Shown: positions 36,679 to 46,986, counted from the stretch's first letter. The stretch is 64,000 bases of DNA from Dehalococcoidia bacterium UBA6627 (GCA_002455955.1 DKLZ01000022.1:6435-70434), one strand, 5' to 3'. Program-made: numbers and translations. The notes: generated by a model not told the origin, from the sequence alone.

Positions 36679-37353
36679 ATGACCGTCACTGACCACAACC
36701 CATTGGTGCACATTGGCGTTTTAGCCTTGCAGGGTGATTTCCAAGAGCATGTAGCAATGCTGCGCGTTGCCGGTGCCGAAGTGTCTGAAGTACGCACCTT
36801 GTCACAATTATCCTCCGTAGATGGCCTCGTGATCCCAGGTGGTGAAAGTACAACCATCGCACGCCTGTTGGTGGCATTTGGATTAATGGAACCACTTCGA
36901 GAAAGAATAGAATCCGGATTACCGGTCTGGGGTACTTGTGCTGGAGCGATTCTTCTTGCTTCTGATGTACCTGGGCTCGACCGGCCTCCACTAGGTTGTG
37001 TAGCAATGACAATCGAAAGGAACGCGTTTGGTACGCAGGTCGACTCCTTCGAAACCGAACTAGCGATAGCGGGCCTCGAAGAAGTTTTTCATGCTGTATT
37101 TATCCGAGCACCAGCGATCAAAGACGTTGGGAAAGGTGTTGAAGTCCTTGCCAGACTCGAAAATGACCAGATCGTTGCGATACGTGATGGCTCGTTACTC
37201 GCTACGTGTTTCCATCCTGAAATAACAGAAGATCCACGGTTGCACGAATTATTCATCTCAATTGTTCGAGATGCTGTTAGTCAAGGACAAGCCAATAAAA
37301 GTCATTTGCTCGAGTCGCAGTTTGTCACAGGTAGCGGAGATAATCGTGACTAG
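36679..37353 (+). CDS. pdxT: Pyridoxal 5'-phosphate synthase glutaminase subunit PdxT
   Basis: This 224-residue class I glutaminase supplies ammonia to PdxS. The oxyanion/nucleophile region is WGTCAGAI with catalytic Cys, GGESTTI is present, and the His-Glu pair lies in CFHPEITED. I choose ATG 36679, although the frame is open to 36622 inside pdxS. The domain itself begins with VHIGVLALQGDFQEH. Order and spacing with pdxS are standard. Confidence 0.96.
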   Translation: MTVTDHNPLVHIGVLALQGDFQEHVAMLRVAGAEVSEVRTLSQLSSVDGLVIPGGESTTIARLLVAFGLMEPLRERIESGLPVWGTCAGAILLASDVPGLDRPPLGCVAMTIERNAFGTQVDSFETELAIAGLEEVFHAVFIRAPAIKDVGKGVEVLARLENDQIVAIRDGSLLATCFHPEITEDPRLHELFISIVRDAVSQGQANKSHLLESQFVTGSGDNRD

Positions 37354-37362
37354 GAGTACAGT

Positions 37363-38988
37363 TTGAACGATTCTGACTCAGAAGCGATTGCTTTGCCAGA
37401 ACCCACAGACGAAGAGCGCAACGAAATCAATCTATTGATAGAGTGCCTACCGCTTCGGATACAGGCTGCGGCTGCTCGTATTAGAGGAATGGCAGGACTG
37501 ATCGAGGTAATACTAGACATCGGACGTGTTCCTAAAGCTCGTTATCACGAGGGAACAGAAGTAGCCCTTGATATTCACGAGGTAACCGAACAAGAGCTTG
37601 ACCAGACCGTCGCTCAACTCTCGGAGTTTGGAGAGGACAATAGAGCCGGCATCGAAAGAACCTTACATCGAATATCAGCCATTCGTAACAGGCGTGGATC
37701 GATAGTCGGACTCACGTGTCGGGTGGGTAGAAGTGTTTCAGGATCTTCTAGTGCAATTCGCGATCTCGTAGAATCCGGTCACAGCATTCTGCTTTTGGGA
37801 CCGCCCGGCGTCGGTAAAACAACGATGTTGCGCGACGTAGCAAGAACTCTTGCAGACGATCTTGAGAAACGGGTTGTGGTGGTTGATACCTCGAATGAGA
37901 TCGGAGGCGACGGCGATATCCCACATTCAGGAATTGGTCGTGCCCGTCGTATGCAGGTAGGGCGACCAGAATTGCAACACCGTGTAATGATAGAGGCCGT
38001 CGAAAATCACACTCCAGAAGCAATCGTCATAGACGAGATAGGAACCGGACTAGAAGCTGAAGCCGCTCGAACTATCGCGGAGCGAGGAGTGCAGCTGGTA
38101 GGAACGGCACACGGAAACACTCTTAATAACCTCATGCAAAATCCGACGTTATCGGATTTAATCGGCGGCATCGAATCAGTAACTCTCGGTGACGACGAAG
38201 CGCGACGACGTGGGACTCAAAAAAGTACTCTGGAGCGGCGTAACCCTCCTACTTTTGATTGTTTAGTTGAGATCCAGTCGTTCGACCGTGTCGCAGTCCA
38301 TGAAGATGTCGCGAGAACAGTAGACGCATTATTACGAGGTTTCGAAGCTGAAGCTGAATTACGAAAACTCAAGGACGGTAGCATTGAAACAGTCCACAGA
38401 ATGCCTCTCCAACCTGACAACCACATGCACAATTCTAATCCGAATGGCGATCAAGTTTCCTCGCATCAGTTGGCACCTGCGCCCAGCGGTCTTGCGAAGA
38501 GAATCCTTCCCTTCGGTGTCAGTCGCTCACGGCTTGAGGCAGCAATCGCCTCTACTCGATCCGGAGCCACAATTGTCGACTCGGTCGAAAGTGCTGATTG
38601 CGTAATAACTCTCCGACCTTACTATCGTCGCCGAAGTGGTCCTTTACGAGGAGCCCAAAAAAGAGGAATCCCAATTTATGTGTTACGCAATAACACGGGA
38701 GCACAAATGGAACGCCAGCTTCTCGCAATGAAAGGAACTGATACGGAAGATGACCCGATGACAGCAGCGATGCGGGAGGTAGAAGAAGCAGTCATAAGCG
38801 TAGCGCACGGAGGTGCAGAAAACGTCGAGTTAGCACCACAAAGCGCCTACCTGCGACGCCTGCAACATGAGCTTGTTCAGCGACACGGTCTAAAGAGCAC
38901 ATCGCGCGGCAGCGAACCATTTCGCAGAGTAACCGTGGTACAAAGGCAATCACCGATCCCTGCAGACCCATGGGCGCCTAATAGATGA
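37363..38988 (+). CDS. R3H-domain AAA ATPase (Ycf45 / SpoIIIAA-like)
   Basis: This 541-residue protein starts at TTG 37363. An N-terminal helical region precedes an AAA ATPase similar to SpoIIIAA and plastid Ycf45, with Walker A LLLGPPGVGKTT and Walker B AIVIDEIG followed by GTAHGNTL. Residues of about 430-470 form a second alpha/beta part (VITLRPYYRRRSGPLRGA). An R3H-type nucleic-acid-binding domain closes the chain (YLRRLQHELVQRHGL then GSEPFRRVTV). It probably binds single-stranded nucleic acid under ATP control. It is grouped with pdxST upstream and tmk downstream (10-base gap). No sporulation genes are nearby. Confidence 0.82.
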   Translation: MNDSDSEAIALPEPTDEERNEINLLIECLPLRIQAAAARIRGMAGLIEVILDIGRVPKARYHEGTEVALDIHEVTEQELDQTVAQLSEFGEDNRAGIERTLHRISAIRNRRGSIVGLTCRVGRSVSGSSSAIRDLVESGHSILLLGPPGVGKTTMLRDVARTLADDLEKRVVVVDTSNEIGGDGDIPHSGIGRARRMQVGRPELQHRVMIEAVENHTPEAIVIDEIGTGLEAEAARTIAERGVQLVGTAHGNTLNNLMQNPTLSDLIGGIESVTLGDDEARRRGTQKSTLERRNPPTFDCLVEIQSFDRVAVHEDVARTVDALLRGFEAEAELRKLKDGSIETVHRMPLQPDNHMHNSNPNGDQVSSHQLAPAPSGLAKRILPFGVSRSRLEAAIASTRSGATIVDSVESADCVITLRPYYRRRSGPLRGAQKRGIPIYVLRNNTGAQMERQLLAMKGTDTEDDPMTAAMREVEEAVISVAHGGAENVELAPQSAYLRRLQHELVQRHGLKSTSRGSEPFRRVTVVQRQSPIPADPWAPNR

Positions 38989-38998
38989 AGGCTCAGTA

Positions 38999-39643
38999 TT
39001 GAAAATGCTGCCAGCACGCTCAGAAGGTTTATTTGTAACGCTAGAAGGCGGCGAAGGTGCGGGAAAATCAACCCAATTGAAAGCCCTCGCGAATCGAGCT
39101 CGAGTGTTAGGTATAGAAACAGTAACCAGCCGCGAACCCGGTGGAACTCCTCTGGGAGAAAGCTTGCGAAATATTCTGCTTAACGCGAACGATAGTGAAG
39201 TTGACCATCGGGCTGAACTACTAGTATTCGCGGCATCTCGAGCACAGCATCTAGCAGAATTAGTCCGACCCGCCTTGGAACGTGGTGCGCTGGTAATTTG
39301 CGATCGGTTCTCTGATTCGACTATCGCTTACCAGCAATATGGACGCGGCCTCGATCCAGACATAGTAGCCACCTCTATCGAATTAGCAACAGATGGCCTA
39401 AAGCCAGATTTGACGATCTTGCTCGATGTCGAATCACACGTTAGTCGAGAACGAACGACTCTGTCAGATGACTACCTTGAGCGAGCCGGGATTGAATTCC
39501 ACGAGCGTGTTCACGCTGGATTCGTTTCATTAGCAGCCTCCGATCCTGATCGCTGGATCGTAATCGACGGAGCAATAGCGCCAGACGAAATAACCGAGTT
39601 GGCTTGGAACCAAATCAGTAAATATTTAGATCAAGCAACATAA
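38999..39643 (+). CDS. tmk: Thymidylate kinase
   Basis: This enzyme of 214 residues (or 212 from the ATG at 39005) phosphorylates dTMP to dTDP. P-loop EGGEGAGKSTQ, the dTMP-binding TSREPGGTPLGESLR and DRFSDSTIAYQQYGRGLD are strict family motifs. The lid region (RERTTLSDDYLERAGIEFHERV) is present though short of basic residues. It starts with TTG 38999 or ATG 39005, ten bases after the R3H ATPase. Confidence 0.95.
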   Translation: MKMLPARSEGLFVTLEGGEGAGKSTQLKALANRARVLGIETVTSREPGGTPLGESLRNILLNANDSEVDHRAELLVFAASRAQHLAELVRPALERGALVICDRFSDSTIAYQQYGRGLDPDIVATSIELATDGLKPDLTILLDVESHVSRERTTLSDDYLERAGIEFHERVHAGFVSLAASDPDRWIVIDGAIAPDEITELAWNQISKYLDQAT

Positions 39644-39687
39644 GATCTGCCTGAAAACAATTACCGATAATGATCCTACTCAGACCG

Positions 39688-40863
39688 TTAGCTGACACGT
39701 TCGAAAATAGTCGCTATACCTTGACCGCCACCAATACAAAGCGAAACAAGACCATAACGACCGCCTGTCCGTTCTAGTTCATGCATCGCCTTAACCGTGA
39801 GGATCGCCCCAGTAGCACCTACTGGATGTCCAAGAGCTATCGCGCCACCATTAGGATTCGTCTTATTGATAGGTAGATTGAGTACGGTCGAACAGGCGGC
39901 TGTAACCGATGCAAACGCTTCATTGAGTTCGATTACGTCCATGTCTTCAATCGTGAGGCCAGACTTTTCCATGACTTTTTCAATTGCAGGAATAGGACCG
40001 CTTCCCATCAACGAAGGCTCCACTCCAGACTCAGCACGTGCTATTAAGCGGAGACGAGGCTTCATTCCTAATTCAAGTGCCTTTGATTCAGTAGTCACAA
40101 CCACTGCCGCTGCTCCGTCGTTGATACCGGACGAGTTACCTGCGGTCACACTGCCACCATCTCGAAACACCGGACGTAGTTTTCCCAGCGTTTCCATCGT
40201 ACTCGCCCGTGGATGTTCATCCGTATCAAAAGTAAGAGTCTTACGGCCCTGACGAACTTCAATCGGCGCAATTTGCTCTTTAAAGTATCCGGCCTCGATA
40301 GCAGCAAGAGCGCGTTCCTGTGACCTCATCGAATACTCGTCTTGTATTTCACGAGAAACTTCGTATCGTTCAGCAAGATTTTCGGCAGTCTCACCCATTA
40401 AGATGCTGTCGAAGGGGTCGGTGAGCAGATGCATAGTACCGTCTTCGAGTTTGTCATGACCGTACTTGTAACCGTAACGACCTTTACGCAACAAGAAGGG
40501 CATCATGCTCATGTTTTCGGCGCCACCTGCGACTATCACTTCCGCGTCACCCGTCTGGATCCACCGTGCAGCCGTATTGATCGCTTCCAAGCCTGAGCCG
40601 CAGATTCGATTCACAGTGTAGGCAGGGGTGCCCACTGGCATGCCACCCTTTACTGATGCGTGGCGAGCTATATAACCGTCCTCCGCGACTTGACCGACAC
40701 ATCCAAGAACAACCTGATCGACTTGCTCGCCATGAATTCCTGCCCGCTGGACAGCCTGACGAAACACATGAGCAGCAAGATCTGAAGCAGGGGTCTCACT
40801 CAGTGCTCCACCAAACGTACCAACAGCAGTACGAACACCGCTTGTAAGGACGACACTCTCCAT
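39688..40863 (-). CDS. Acetyl-CoA acetyltransferase (thiolase)
   Basis: This 391-residue thiolase condenses or cleaves acetyl-CoA units. The acylated Cys is in NRICGSGLEAINT, the His in GGAIALGHPVGATGA and the second Cys in LCIGGGQG, so both active-site cysteines are present. I start at ATG 40863, where the family N-terminus begins and GGGGAA lies five bases upstream. The frame is open 29 codons further. It stands alone between tmk and thrB. It might work with the acyl-CoA dehydrogenase at 8.1 kb, or in polyhydroxyalkanoate or mevalonate-independent metabolism. Confidence 0.94.
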   Translation of the reverse strand: MESVVLTSGVRTAVGTFGGALSETPASDLAAHVFRQAVQRAGIHGEQVDQVVLGCVGQVAEDGYIARHASVKGGMPVGTPAYTVNRICGSGLEAINTAARWIQTGDAEVIVAGGAENMSMMPFLLRKGRYGYKYGHDKLEDGTMHLLTDPFDSILMGETAENLAERYEVSREIQDEYSMRSQERALAAIEAGYFKEQIAPIEVRQGRKTLTFDTDEHPRASTMETLGKLRPVFRDGGSVTAGNSSGINDGAAAVVVTTESKALELGMKPRLRLIARAESGVEPSLMGSGPIPAIEKVMEKSGLTIEDMDVIELNEAFASVTAACSTVLNLPINKTNPNGGAIALGHPVGATGAILTVKAMHELERTGGRYGLVSLCIGGGQGIATIFERVS

Positions 40864-41003
40864 TTTGATTCCCCAAGGTCTAGCGAAAATACTGAATCTT
40901 AAGCGAAATGGTATATCTGAATTACAGGCACGTCCAAGATTAATTATCAATATTTAGATCGACTTGGTTTGCTGCTCGTAGGAGCGGTTCCTAGACTCAC
41001 TAA

Positions 41004-41894
41004 ATGGGTTATTCACATAGCGTCATGATCGACGTTCCAGCTACTACCGCAAACCTAGGTCCAGGCTTCGATAGTCTTGGCTTGGCTCTAGATTGGACAG
41101 CGCGCTACCAAGTCACGGTTAGCGATGAAGAGCTACCTGCTGCAAACAGTCCAATTGAACACATGACAGCCACCGCCGTGCGGGCGTTGTATCAACAAGA
41201 ACGCACTGAAGAGCCGACCGGTTTAAGTATTACCTATGAAGGTGACATCCCTATAGGGCGCGGCCTTGGCGTTTCTGGATCAGCTCGTGCTGCAGGTCTT
41301 ATTGCTGCTAACGAATTACTTGGCAAACGGCGAAAACTCGAAGACCTGGTATCTCTAGCTGTTCGTCTAGAAGGGCATGGCGATAACATCATTCCGGCGA
41401 TGTTTGGTGGCTTGCGAGTAGTAGTCGATGATGACGACGGGGTTATTCACTTAGGTATAGACCCGCCAACTAATCTCGAAATAGCTTTACTAATACCTCA
41501 TTTCTCAATGCCTACAAACGAATCTCGCAAACGGTTACCCGAACGCCTGACACGTAGTCAGGCAGTTCACAACATAGGTAGAGCGGCTTTACTAGTAGGA
41601 GCCCTAACCCAAGGCGACTACCAATTTCTGGCGAAAGCAACAGAGGACATACTCCATCAGCCTGCACGCTCGACACTGTTTCCCGCGATGTATGCATTGT
41701 TTCAGGCAGCACGTGACGCCGGTGGATTAGCAGCCTACCTATCGGGCGGTGGTTCTACCATAGCGGCGTTCGCGATCAAGGGTGAGGGAAAGAAAGTCGC
41801 GAGTGCGATGCGAGAAGCAGCTAGTGACCATGATTTAGAAGTCGCGGCACGTGTGTGTCAGATGAGCTCTACTGGTGCGAAAGTCATAGAATAA
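41004..41894 (+). CDS. thrB: Homoserine kinase
   Basis: This 296-residue GHMP kinase phosphorylates homoserine for threonine synthesis. The N-terminal ATTANLGPGFDSLGLAL is diagnostic of homoserine kinase, as is EGHGDNIIPAMFGGL. The phosphate-binding loop reads GRGLGVSGSARA, where GLGSSA is usual, but the fold is kept. It stops 16 bases before lysC, so the two form a threonine/lysine pathway operon. Homoserine dehydrogenase is not in the window. Confidence 0.94.
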   Translation: MGYSHSVMIDVPATTANLGPGFDSLGLALDWTARYQVTVSDEELPAANSPIEHMTATAVRALYQQERTEEPTGLSITYEGDIPIGRGLGVSGSARAAGLIAANELLGKRRKLEDLVSLAVRLEGHGDNIIPAMFGGLRVVVDDDDGVIHLGIDPPTNLEIALLIPHFSMPTNESRKRLPERLTRSQAVHNIGRAALLVGALTQGDYQFLAKATEDILHQPARSTLFPAMYALFQAARDAGGLAAYLSGGGSTIAAFAIKGEGKKVASAMREAASDHDLEVAARVCQMSSTGAKVIE

Positions 41895-41910
41895 AAATAG
41901 GAAGCTTGCG

Positions 41911-43134
41911 ATGGAACGCATCATCCATAAGTACGGTGGCTCATCAGTAGCCACGCCCGAACATATCAAGCGTATAGCTGATCGCTTGGAGTCGCGGCAT
42001 AGGAATGGCGATGAAGTTGTAGCTGTAGTTTCAGCAATGGGATCTCGCACAGATGAGCTGTATGCATTAGCGGAACGGATTACGAATTCACCTGAGCCTC
42101 GTGAAATGGACATGCTCCTTTCAACTGGCGAAATGGTAACCAGTACATTGTTATCAATGGCTCTCCATGAACTAGGTGTGGAAGCAGTGAGCTTAACTGG
42201 AGCACAGGCAGGTATTCGGACTACGGCAGTGTTTGGTCGGGCGAGAATCGCAGACATCCAAACAGAGCGACTGGAGAAGGAGCTCAATAGAGGACGAGTC
42301 GTAATAGTAGCTGGGTTTCAAGGAATGACGGAAGATGCAGATGTAACCACTTTTGGTCGGGGTGGTTCGGACACTACAGCAGTTGCGCTCGCTGCCGCTT
42401 TGGATGCAGACCGCTGCGAGATCTTCACGGATGTTGCAGGTATCTATACCGCTGACCCGAGGGTCTGTCCGAAGGCAAGACCGCTTCAGGAGATCGGTTA
42501 TGAGGAGATGCTGGAGATGGCAACTACTGGAGCACGTGTAATGCATGCTCGGGCAGTTGAAATCGGTGAACAATATGGTGTTGCTATTCGAGTAGCAAGC
42601 AGCTTCGATGAAACTGCGCAAGGTACGTTGATCCATGGAGACTTGACAATGGAACAGGGAAATAAAGTCCGCGGTATCGCACACCAAAACCATATAGCCA
42701 AAGTTACGGTCCGAGGCGTCCCTGACCGACCCGGTATAGCGGCGCACCTCTTTGAACCATTGGCTACAGCTGGCGTCTCGGTCGACACGATAGTGCAGAA
42801 TGCTAGCGTAGAAAAACTTACCGACATGACATTCACTGTCGCACCAGCGGACCTCGATAGAGCGCTACAAGTAGTTCAAAGTGCTGAAAATGAAATAGGG
42901 CCAGCAGAGGTAGTCTCAGATCCCAACCTAGGAACAGTTTCTATAGTCGGAACAGGTATGGCATCAGCACCAGGATTCGCAGCGCGAATGTTCCGGACTT
43001 TGTACGAAAACAAAGTGAACATTGACATGATCTCAACAAGCGATATCCGAATTACCTGCGTAGTCGCTTCTGAACAGGTTGATGAGGCAGTTCGCTCTCT
43101 ACATGACGCTTTCGATTTGGACCGAGAAGACTGA
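41911..43134 (+). CDS. lysC: Aspartate kinase
   Basis: This 407-residue kinase makes aspartyl phosphate for lysine, threonine and methionine synthesis. The start IIHKYGGSSVATPEHIKRIAD is diagnostic, as is FGRGGSDTTAVALAAALDADRCEI with TDVAGIYTADPR. Two ACT domains fill the C-terminus (VTVRGVPDRPGIAAHLF and VSIVGTGMASAPGFAARMF), so it is likely feedback-inhibited by Lys and/or Thr. It is a monofunctional form without homoserine dehydrogenase. A 171-base gap before dnaE has no clear feature. Confidence 0.97.
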   Translation: MERIIHKYGGSSVATPEHIKRIADRLESRHRNGDEVVAVVSAMGSRTDELYALAERITNSPEPREMDMLLSTGEMVTSTLLSMALHELGVEAVSLTGAQAGIRTTAVFGRARIADIQTERLEKELNRGRVVIVAGFQGMTEDADVTTFGRGGSDTTAVALAAALDADRCEIFTDVAGIYTADPRVCPKARPLQEIGYEEMLEMATTGARVMHARAVEIGEQYGVAIRVASSFDETAQGTLIHGDLTMEQGNKVRGIAHQNHIAKVTVRGVPDRPGIAAHLFEPLATAGVSVDTIVQNASVEKLTDMTFTVAPADLDRALQVVQSAENEIGPAEVVSDPNLGTVSIVGTGMASAPGFAARMFRTLYENKVNIDMISTSDIRITCVVASEQVDEAVRSLHDAFDLDRED

Positions 43135-43305
43135 AGATATTGCAACTTCAGAGCAGATCATCAAATTTAGAACCTTTCTGAGGTGCCTTGCGACCGGTAG
43201 GGCGCACAGTGTAGAGTTCTTGGTCCGGTAACTTCGCACACAAGTTCGCGTAGTTACCTATACAATTGAACAGATTAGTAACGTCAGCACACCTCGGGAC
43301 TAGAG

Positions 43306-46300
43306 ATGTCGTTTGTCCATCTCCATACGCACACTGAGTATTCGCTTCTAGACGGCATGTCGAAAATTCCGGCTCTTATCGAACGAGCAAAAGAGCTGGA
43401 AATGCCTGCACTCGCCGTAACTGATCATGGAGCAATGTATGGAGCATTAGAGCTCTATGAGAACGCTACATCCGCAGGAATCAAACCGATAATAGGACTC
43501 GAAGGATATGTAGCACCGGCCAGCCGTCATGAGAAAAAGTCGGGAGAATGGCCTTACCACCTAACTTTATTGGCACAAAACGAGCAGGGATACCGCAATC
43601 TCTTAGCGCTATCGAGCCTATCTCACCTTGAAGGATTCTACCGTCGACCTCGCATGGATAGAGAATTGCTGGAGCAATATTCAGACGGCTTAATTATTCT
43701 GTCGGGATGCCCATCGAGTGAACTACTAAAGAGTCTTAGTAATGGAGATGAAGCTGGAGCTAGAGAAGTAGCTGGGTGGTACCGTGACGTTTTCCCTAAC
43801 CGGTACTACCTAGAGGTGATGGAACACGGTATCAAAGAGTTCAGTAACCTAACCCCGAAAATAGTAAAGCTAGCAAAAGAGATGGAGCTTCCTCTCGTTC
43901 AGACTCACGACTCTCACTACGTAAAAGCTGAGCATGCAAAATCCCACGATCTACTACTCTGCATAGGCACGAATACTACGGTTCATGATGAAAAACGCTT
44001 CAAGTTTCACGGTGATCAGTTCTACCTAAAATCTCCTGATGAAATGCGAGCGCTTGCCCCTGAGTTATCAGAAGCGATCGACAATACTCTTCTAATCAAT
44101 GAGCAAATCGACTTGAAACTTGACTTTAGCCGAACTCAGTTGCCGGACTCTGGAGTCCCAGCAGGACAAACGGTAATGGATTACCTGAAGGCCTGTTGTG
44201 AAGAAGGTCTCGAGCGCCGCTACCAGCTACCTACCGACGAACACAGGGACCGTTTACGTTACGAGTTAAGTGTTATCGAACAAACTGGTTTCGCCGAATA
44301 CATGCTCATAGTACGTGACCTCGCTCGTTTCGCTCGAGAAAGATCGATACCAATGGGTGTCCGCGGATCAGCAGCAGCCTCAATCGTGTTGTATACGATC
44401 GACGTGACCGATATCGAACCACTTCAATACGGACTCGTTTTTGAGCGATTCCTTAATCCTGAACGACTCTCCATGCCCGATGTTGATTTCGACTTTGCTG
44501 ACGATCGGCGAGACGAAGTAATCCGCTATGCGGCGGAGCGGTACGGGCGAGACCGCGTCGCTCAGATTTGTACTTTTGGCACCTTGGGACCGAAAGCTGC
44601 AGTTCGAGATACTGGTCGTGCTCTAGGTTTATCTTTTGAAGAGACTGATCGAATCGCTCGTATGATTCCTGACCAACTCCATATCACTCTCGACGAATCA
44701 CTCAGCTCTTCGTCAGAGTTAGGTGCAGCCTACGAAACAGAGGCGGCAACCCGAGAGCTCATCGACATGGCGCGCAGTCTCGAGGGTGTCACACGACATG
44801 CGTCAACGCATGCAGCCGGGTTAGTGATTTCACGAGAGCCATTGGTGGAGTCAGTTCCCTTACAGCGACCTACCGGTTCCAAAGGAGATGACGCTCTACC
44901 TACTACACAGTTCACTATGGCTGATGTCGAACGCATAGGCTTGCTGAAAATCGACTTTCTCGGACTTACAAATCTTACGATCCTCGGCCAAGCAGTTTCT
45001 TTGATAGAGGAACAACGTGGTGAAAAGTTAGACCTAATGTCTCTGCCTGACGGTGACAAGGCCACAGCGGATCTACTCGCACGAGGTGAAACGTTTGGCG
45101 TATTCCAAATGGAATCATCGGGAATGCGTGGCTACGTGGTCGAACTACAGCCAGAAAACATCGCCGAACTAGCGGCTATGGTAGCCCTTTTCCGACCTGG
45201 TCCGATGGAACATATCCCTCGCTATATCGACGCTAAGCATGGACGGACGGCTCCTGTTTACCCTCACAAAGACCTCGCGAATATTCTCGATGAGACGTAC
45301 GGAGTGATCACATATCAGGACCAAGTACTGCAAATAGCTCGACAGTTCGCTGGATACACTCTCGGCGAAGCAGATGTAATGCGTAAGGCGATGGGGAAGA
45401 AAATACCATCGGTGATGATCGAGGAACGTGAACGTTTTGTAGCCGGCGGTGTAGCCCGAGGATATGAGCGTAAGCTCGCCGAAACCCTTTTCGATCTGAT
45501 TGAGCCGTTTGCCGGTTACGCGTTCAACAAGGCGCATGCTTTCTCATACGCAACTATCGCCTATCAGACAGCGTACCTCAAAGCCCATTACGCCGAAGAA
45601 TACATGGCTGCAGTGATGATGGGCGCAGGCGGGTCTCAGGAACGATTATCTGCAGCAATAGGCGAGTGCACTAGACTCGGAATCGCAGTACTACAACCTG
45701 ATGCCAACCGATCTAATGTGAATTTTAATATCGAGCAAGCAACTGACGGTTCATCGGCGATTCGCTTTGGCCTCGCCCAAATCAAGAACGTCGGCGAGGC
45801 TGGTGTTTCATCATTGATCACCGACCGAGAGGAGGCTGGTCTATTCACTACTCTCGAAAACTTTGCAAAAAGGGCTAACCCACGCGAGGTAAATAAACGT
45901 GTACTAGATGCTCTTGCTAAAGCGGGTGCATTAGATGGCCTGGCTCCAAGAGGGACAGTGATCGGTGCGGTTGAACGGCTATTGTTATTGTCTCAAGAAC
46001 AACAGCGTCTCCGTGACACAGGCCAAACATCAATGTTCGACTTGTTTGGCGATCAGGTTGACACGCCGCTACCCGCTCTCGAACTCGAACCCATGAAAAT
46101 TCCCACGCCCCAACTTCTCGCTTGGGAGAAGGAGTACCTAGGAACTTACGTATCTGAGCATCCGTTCCGCAGCGTGTCCAAACACTTGAACGAGCTCTTA
46201 ACCGCTCAGGCTACCGATCTCACTGAGGAGATGGTTGGACAGGAGGCGATCGTCGCAGGAACGGTCGTTGAAATTCGTTCCCTGACGACTCGTCAGGGTA

Positions 46301-46986
46301 AACCGTTTGCCGCAGTTACGCTTGAAGACCTCAGCGGACGTATGGAATTAACCATTTGGCCTGATGCTTACGAGGCAGCTCGCGATTTGTTACGTGAGGC
46401 TACCGTACTGGTCTCTCGTGCCAATATCCGCTCACGAAATGGTCGATTAACTATTGCATCTAATGTTCTCGCCGCCTTCGATCTCGAAACGCGACAGTTG
46501 AAAGGCGCACCTGCAGCCCGCTTTCAACTCGGGAATCGAAATCCGCGTTCGCGGTCATCTGATTCACCAGTCCCTTTTACACCGCGCAAATCATCGAACA
46601 ATAACCAAATGGCAACAACGCCTACAAAAAATCTTCATCCAGTTCGCGTGGACACTTCGACGAGCGAGCAAGATCAACTACCAACTAGCCCTAGTAGGTG
46701 GCACTTCTTGGTTAGTCTCGAAGAAACCACCGACGAGACTGCTGACCGGCGGCGGCTAAGGAAAATTTGTGCCGTCCTGGATCAAAACGAAGGTGAACTG
46801 CCTGTGGAATTTAAGATACTCCGCCGTGATGGTTCCGATATTCGGCTGCGGCGTGGAGCTGTAGATGCAACAGTTACGACGCAATTAATTCCCGAACTAA
46901 AAGCCCTTCTGGGGGTGCTCGGCACTGTCCAAGAAATAGGCCATTTCAATTCTTCTGCTAAAGAACTAGTAGCAGTTGGCGAATAA
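43306..46986 (+). CDS. dnaE: DNA polymerase III alpha subunit
   Basis: This replicative polymerase has 1226 residues. The N-terminal PHP domain is intact (HLHTHTEYSLLDGMSKI, then VTDHGAMYG and VQTHDSHYV), so it may retain metal-dependent exonuclease activity, unlike E. coli DnaE. The catalytic aspartates are in MPDVDFDFADDRR and in KIDFLGLTNL. The clamp-related HhH region and the OB-fold (QEAIVAGTVVEIRSLTTRQG) follow. After that comes a low-complexity linker (about residues 1075-1125) rich in Ser, Asn and Thr, and a final small domain. It is transcribed with no gene close upstream. Confidence 0.97.
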   Translation: MSFVHLHTHTEYSLLDGMSKIPALIERAKELEMPALAVTDHGAMYGALELYENATSAGIKPIIGLEGYVAPASRHEKKSGEWPYHLTLLAQNEQGYRNLLALSSLSHLEGFYRRPRMDRELLEQYSDGLIILSGCPSSELLKSLSNGDEAGAREVAGWYRDVFPNRYYLEVMEHGIKEFSNLTPKIVKLAKEMELPLVQTHDSHYVKAEHAKSHDLLLCIGTNTTVHDEKRFKFHGDQFYLKSPDEMRALAPELSEAIDNTLLINEQIDLKLDFSRTQLPDSGVPAGQTVMDYLKACCEEGLERRYQLPTDEHRDRLRYELSVIEQTGFAEYMLIVRDLARFARERSIPMGVRGSAAASIVLYTIDVTDIEPLQYGLVFERFLNPERLSMPDVDFDFADDRRDEVIRYAAERYGRDRVAQICTFGTLGPKAAVRDTGRALGLSFEETDRIARMIPDQLHITLDESLSSSSELGAAYETEAATRELIDMARSLEGVTRHASTHAAGLVISREPLVESVPLQRPTGSKGDDALPTTQFTMADVERIGLLKIDFLGLTNLTILGQAVSLIEEQRGEKLDLMSLPDGDKATADLLARGETFGVFQMESSGMRGYVVELQPENIAELAAMVALFRPGPMEHIPRYIDAKHGRTAPVYPHKDLANILDETYGVITYQDQVLQIARQFAGYTLGEADVMRKAMGKKIPSVMIEERERFVAGGVARGYERKLAETLFDLIEPFAGYAFNKAHAFSYATIAYQTAYLKAHYAEEYMAAVMMGAGGSQERLSAAIGECTRLGIAVLQPDANRSNVNFNIEQATDGSSAIRFGLAQIKNVGEAGVSSLITDREEAGLFTTLENFAKRANPREVNKRVLDALAKAGALDGLAPRGTVIGAVERLLLLSQEQQRLRDTGQTSMFDLFGDQVDTPLPALELEPMKIPTPQLLAWEKEYLGTYVSEHPFRSVSKHLNELLTAQATDLTEEMVGQEAIVAGTVVEIRSLTTRQGKPFAAVTLEDLSGRMELTIWPDAYEAARDLLREATVLVSRANIRSRNGRLTIASNVLAAFDLETRQLKGAPAARFQLGNRNPRSRSSDSPVPFTPRKSSNNNQMATTPTKNLHPVRVDTSTSEQDQLPTSPSRWHFLVSLEETTDETADRRRLRKICAVLDQNEGELPVEFKILRRDGSDIRLRRGAVDATVTTQLIPELKALLGVLGTVQEIGHFNSSAKELVAVGE

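Noticed and set aside
43188..43217. Possible dnaE promoter TTGCGA-N18-TAGAGT
   Set aside because: The match is weak and other equally poor pairs exist in the same gap, so I did not list it.
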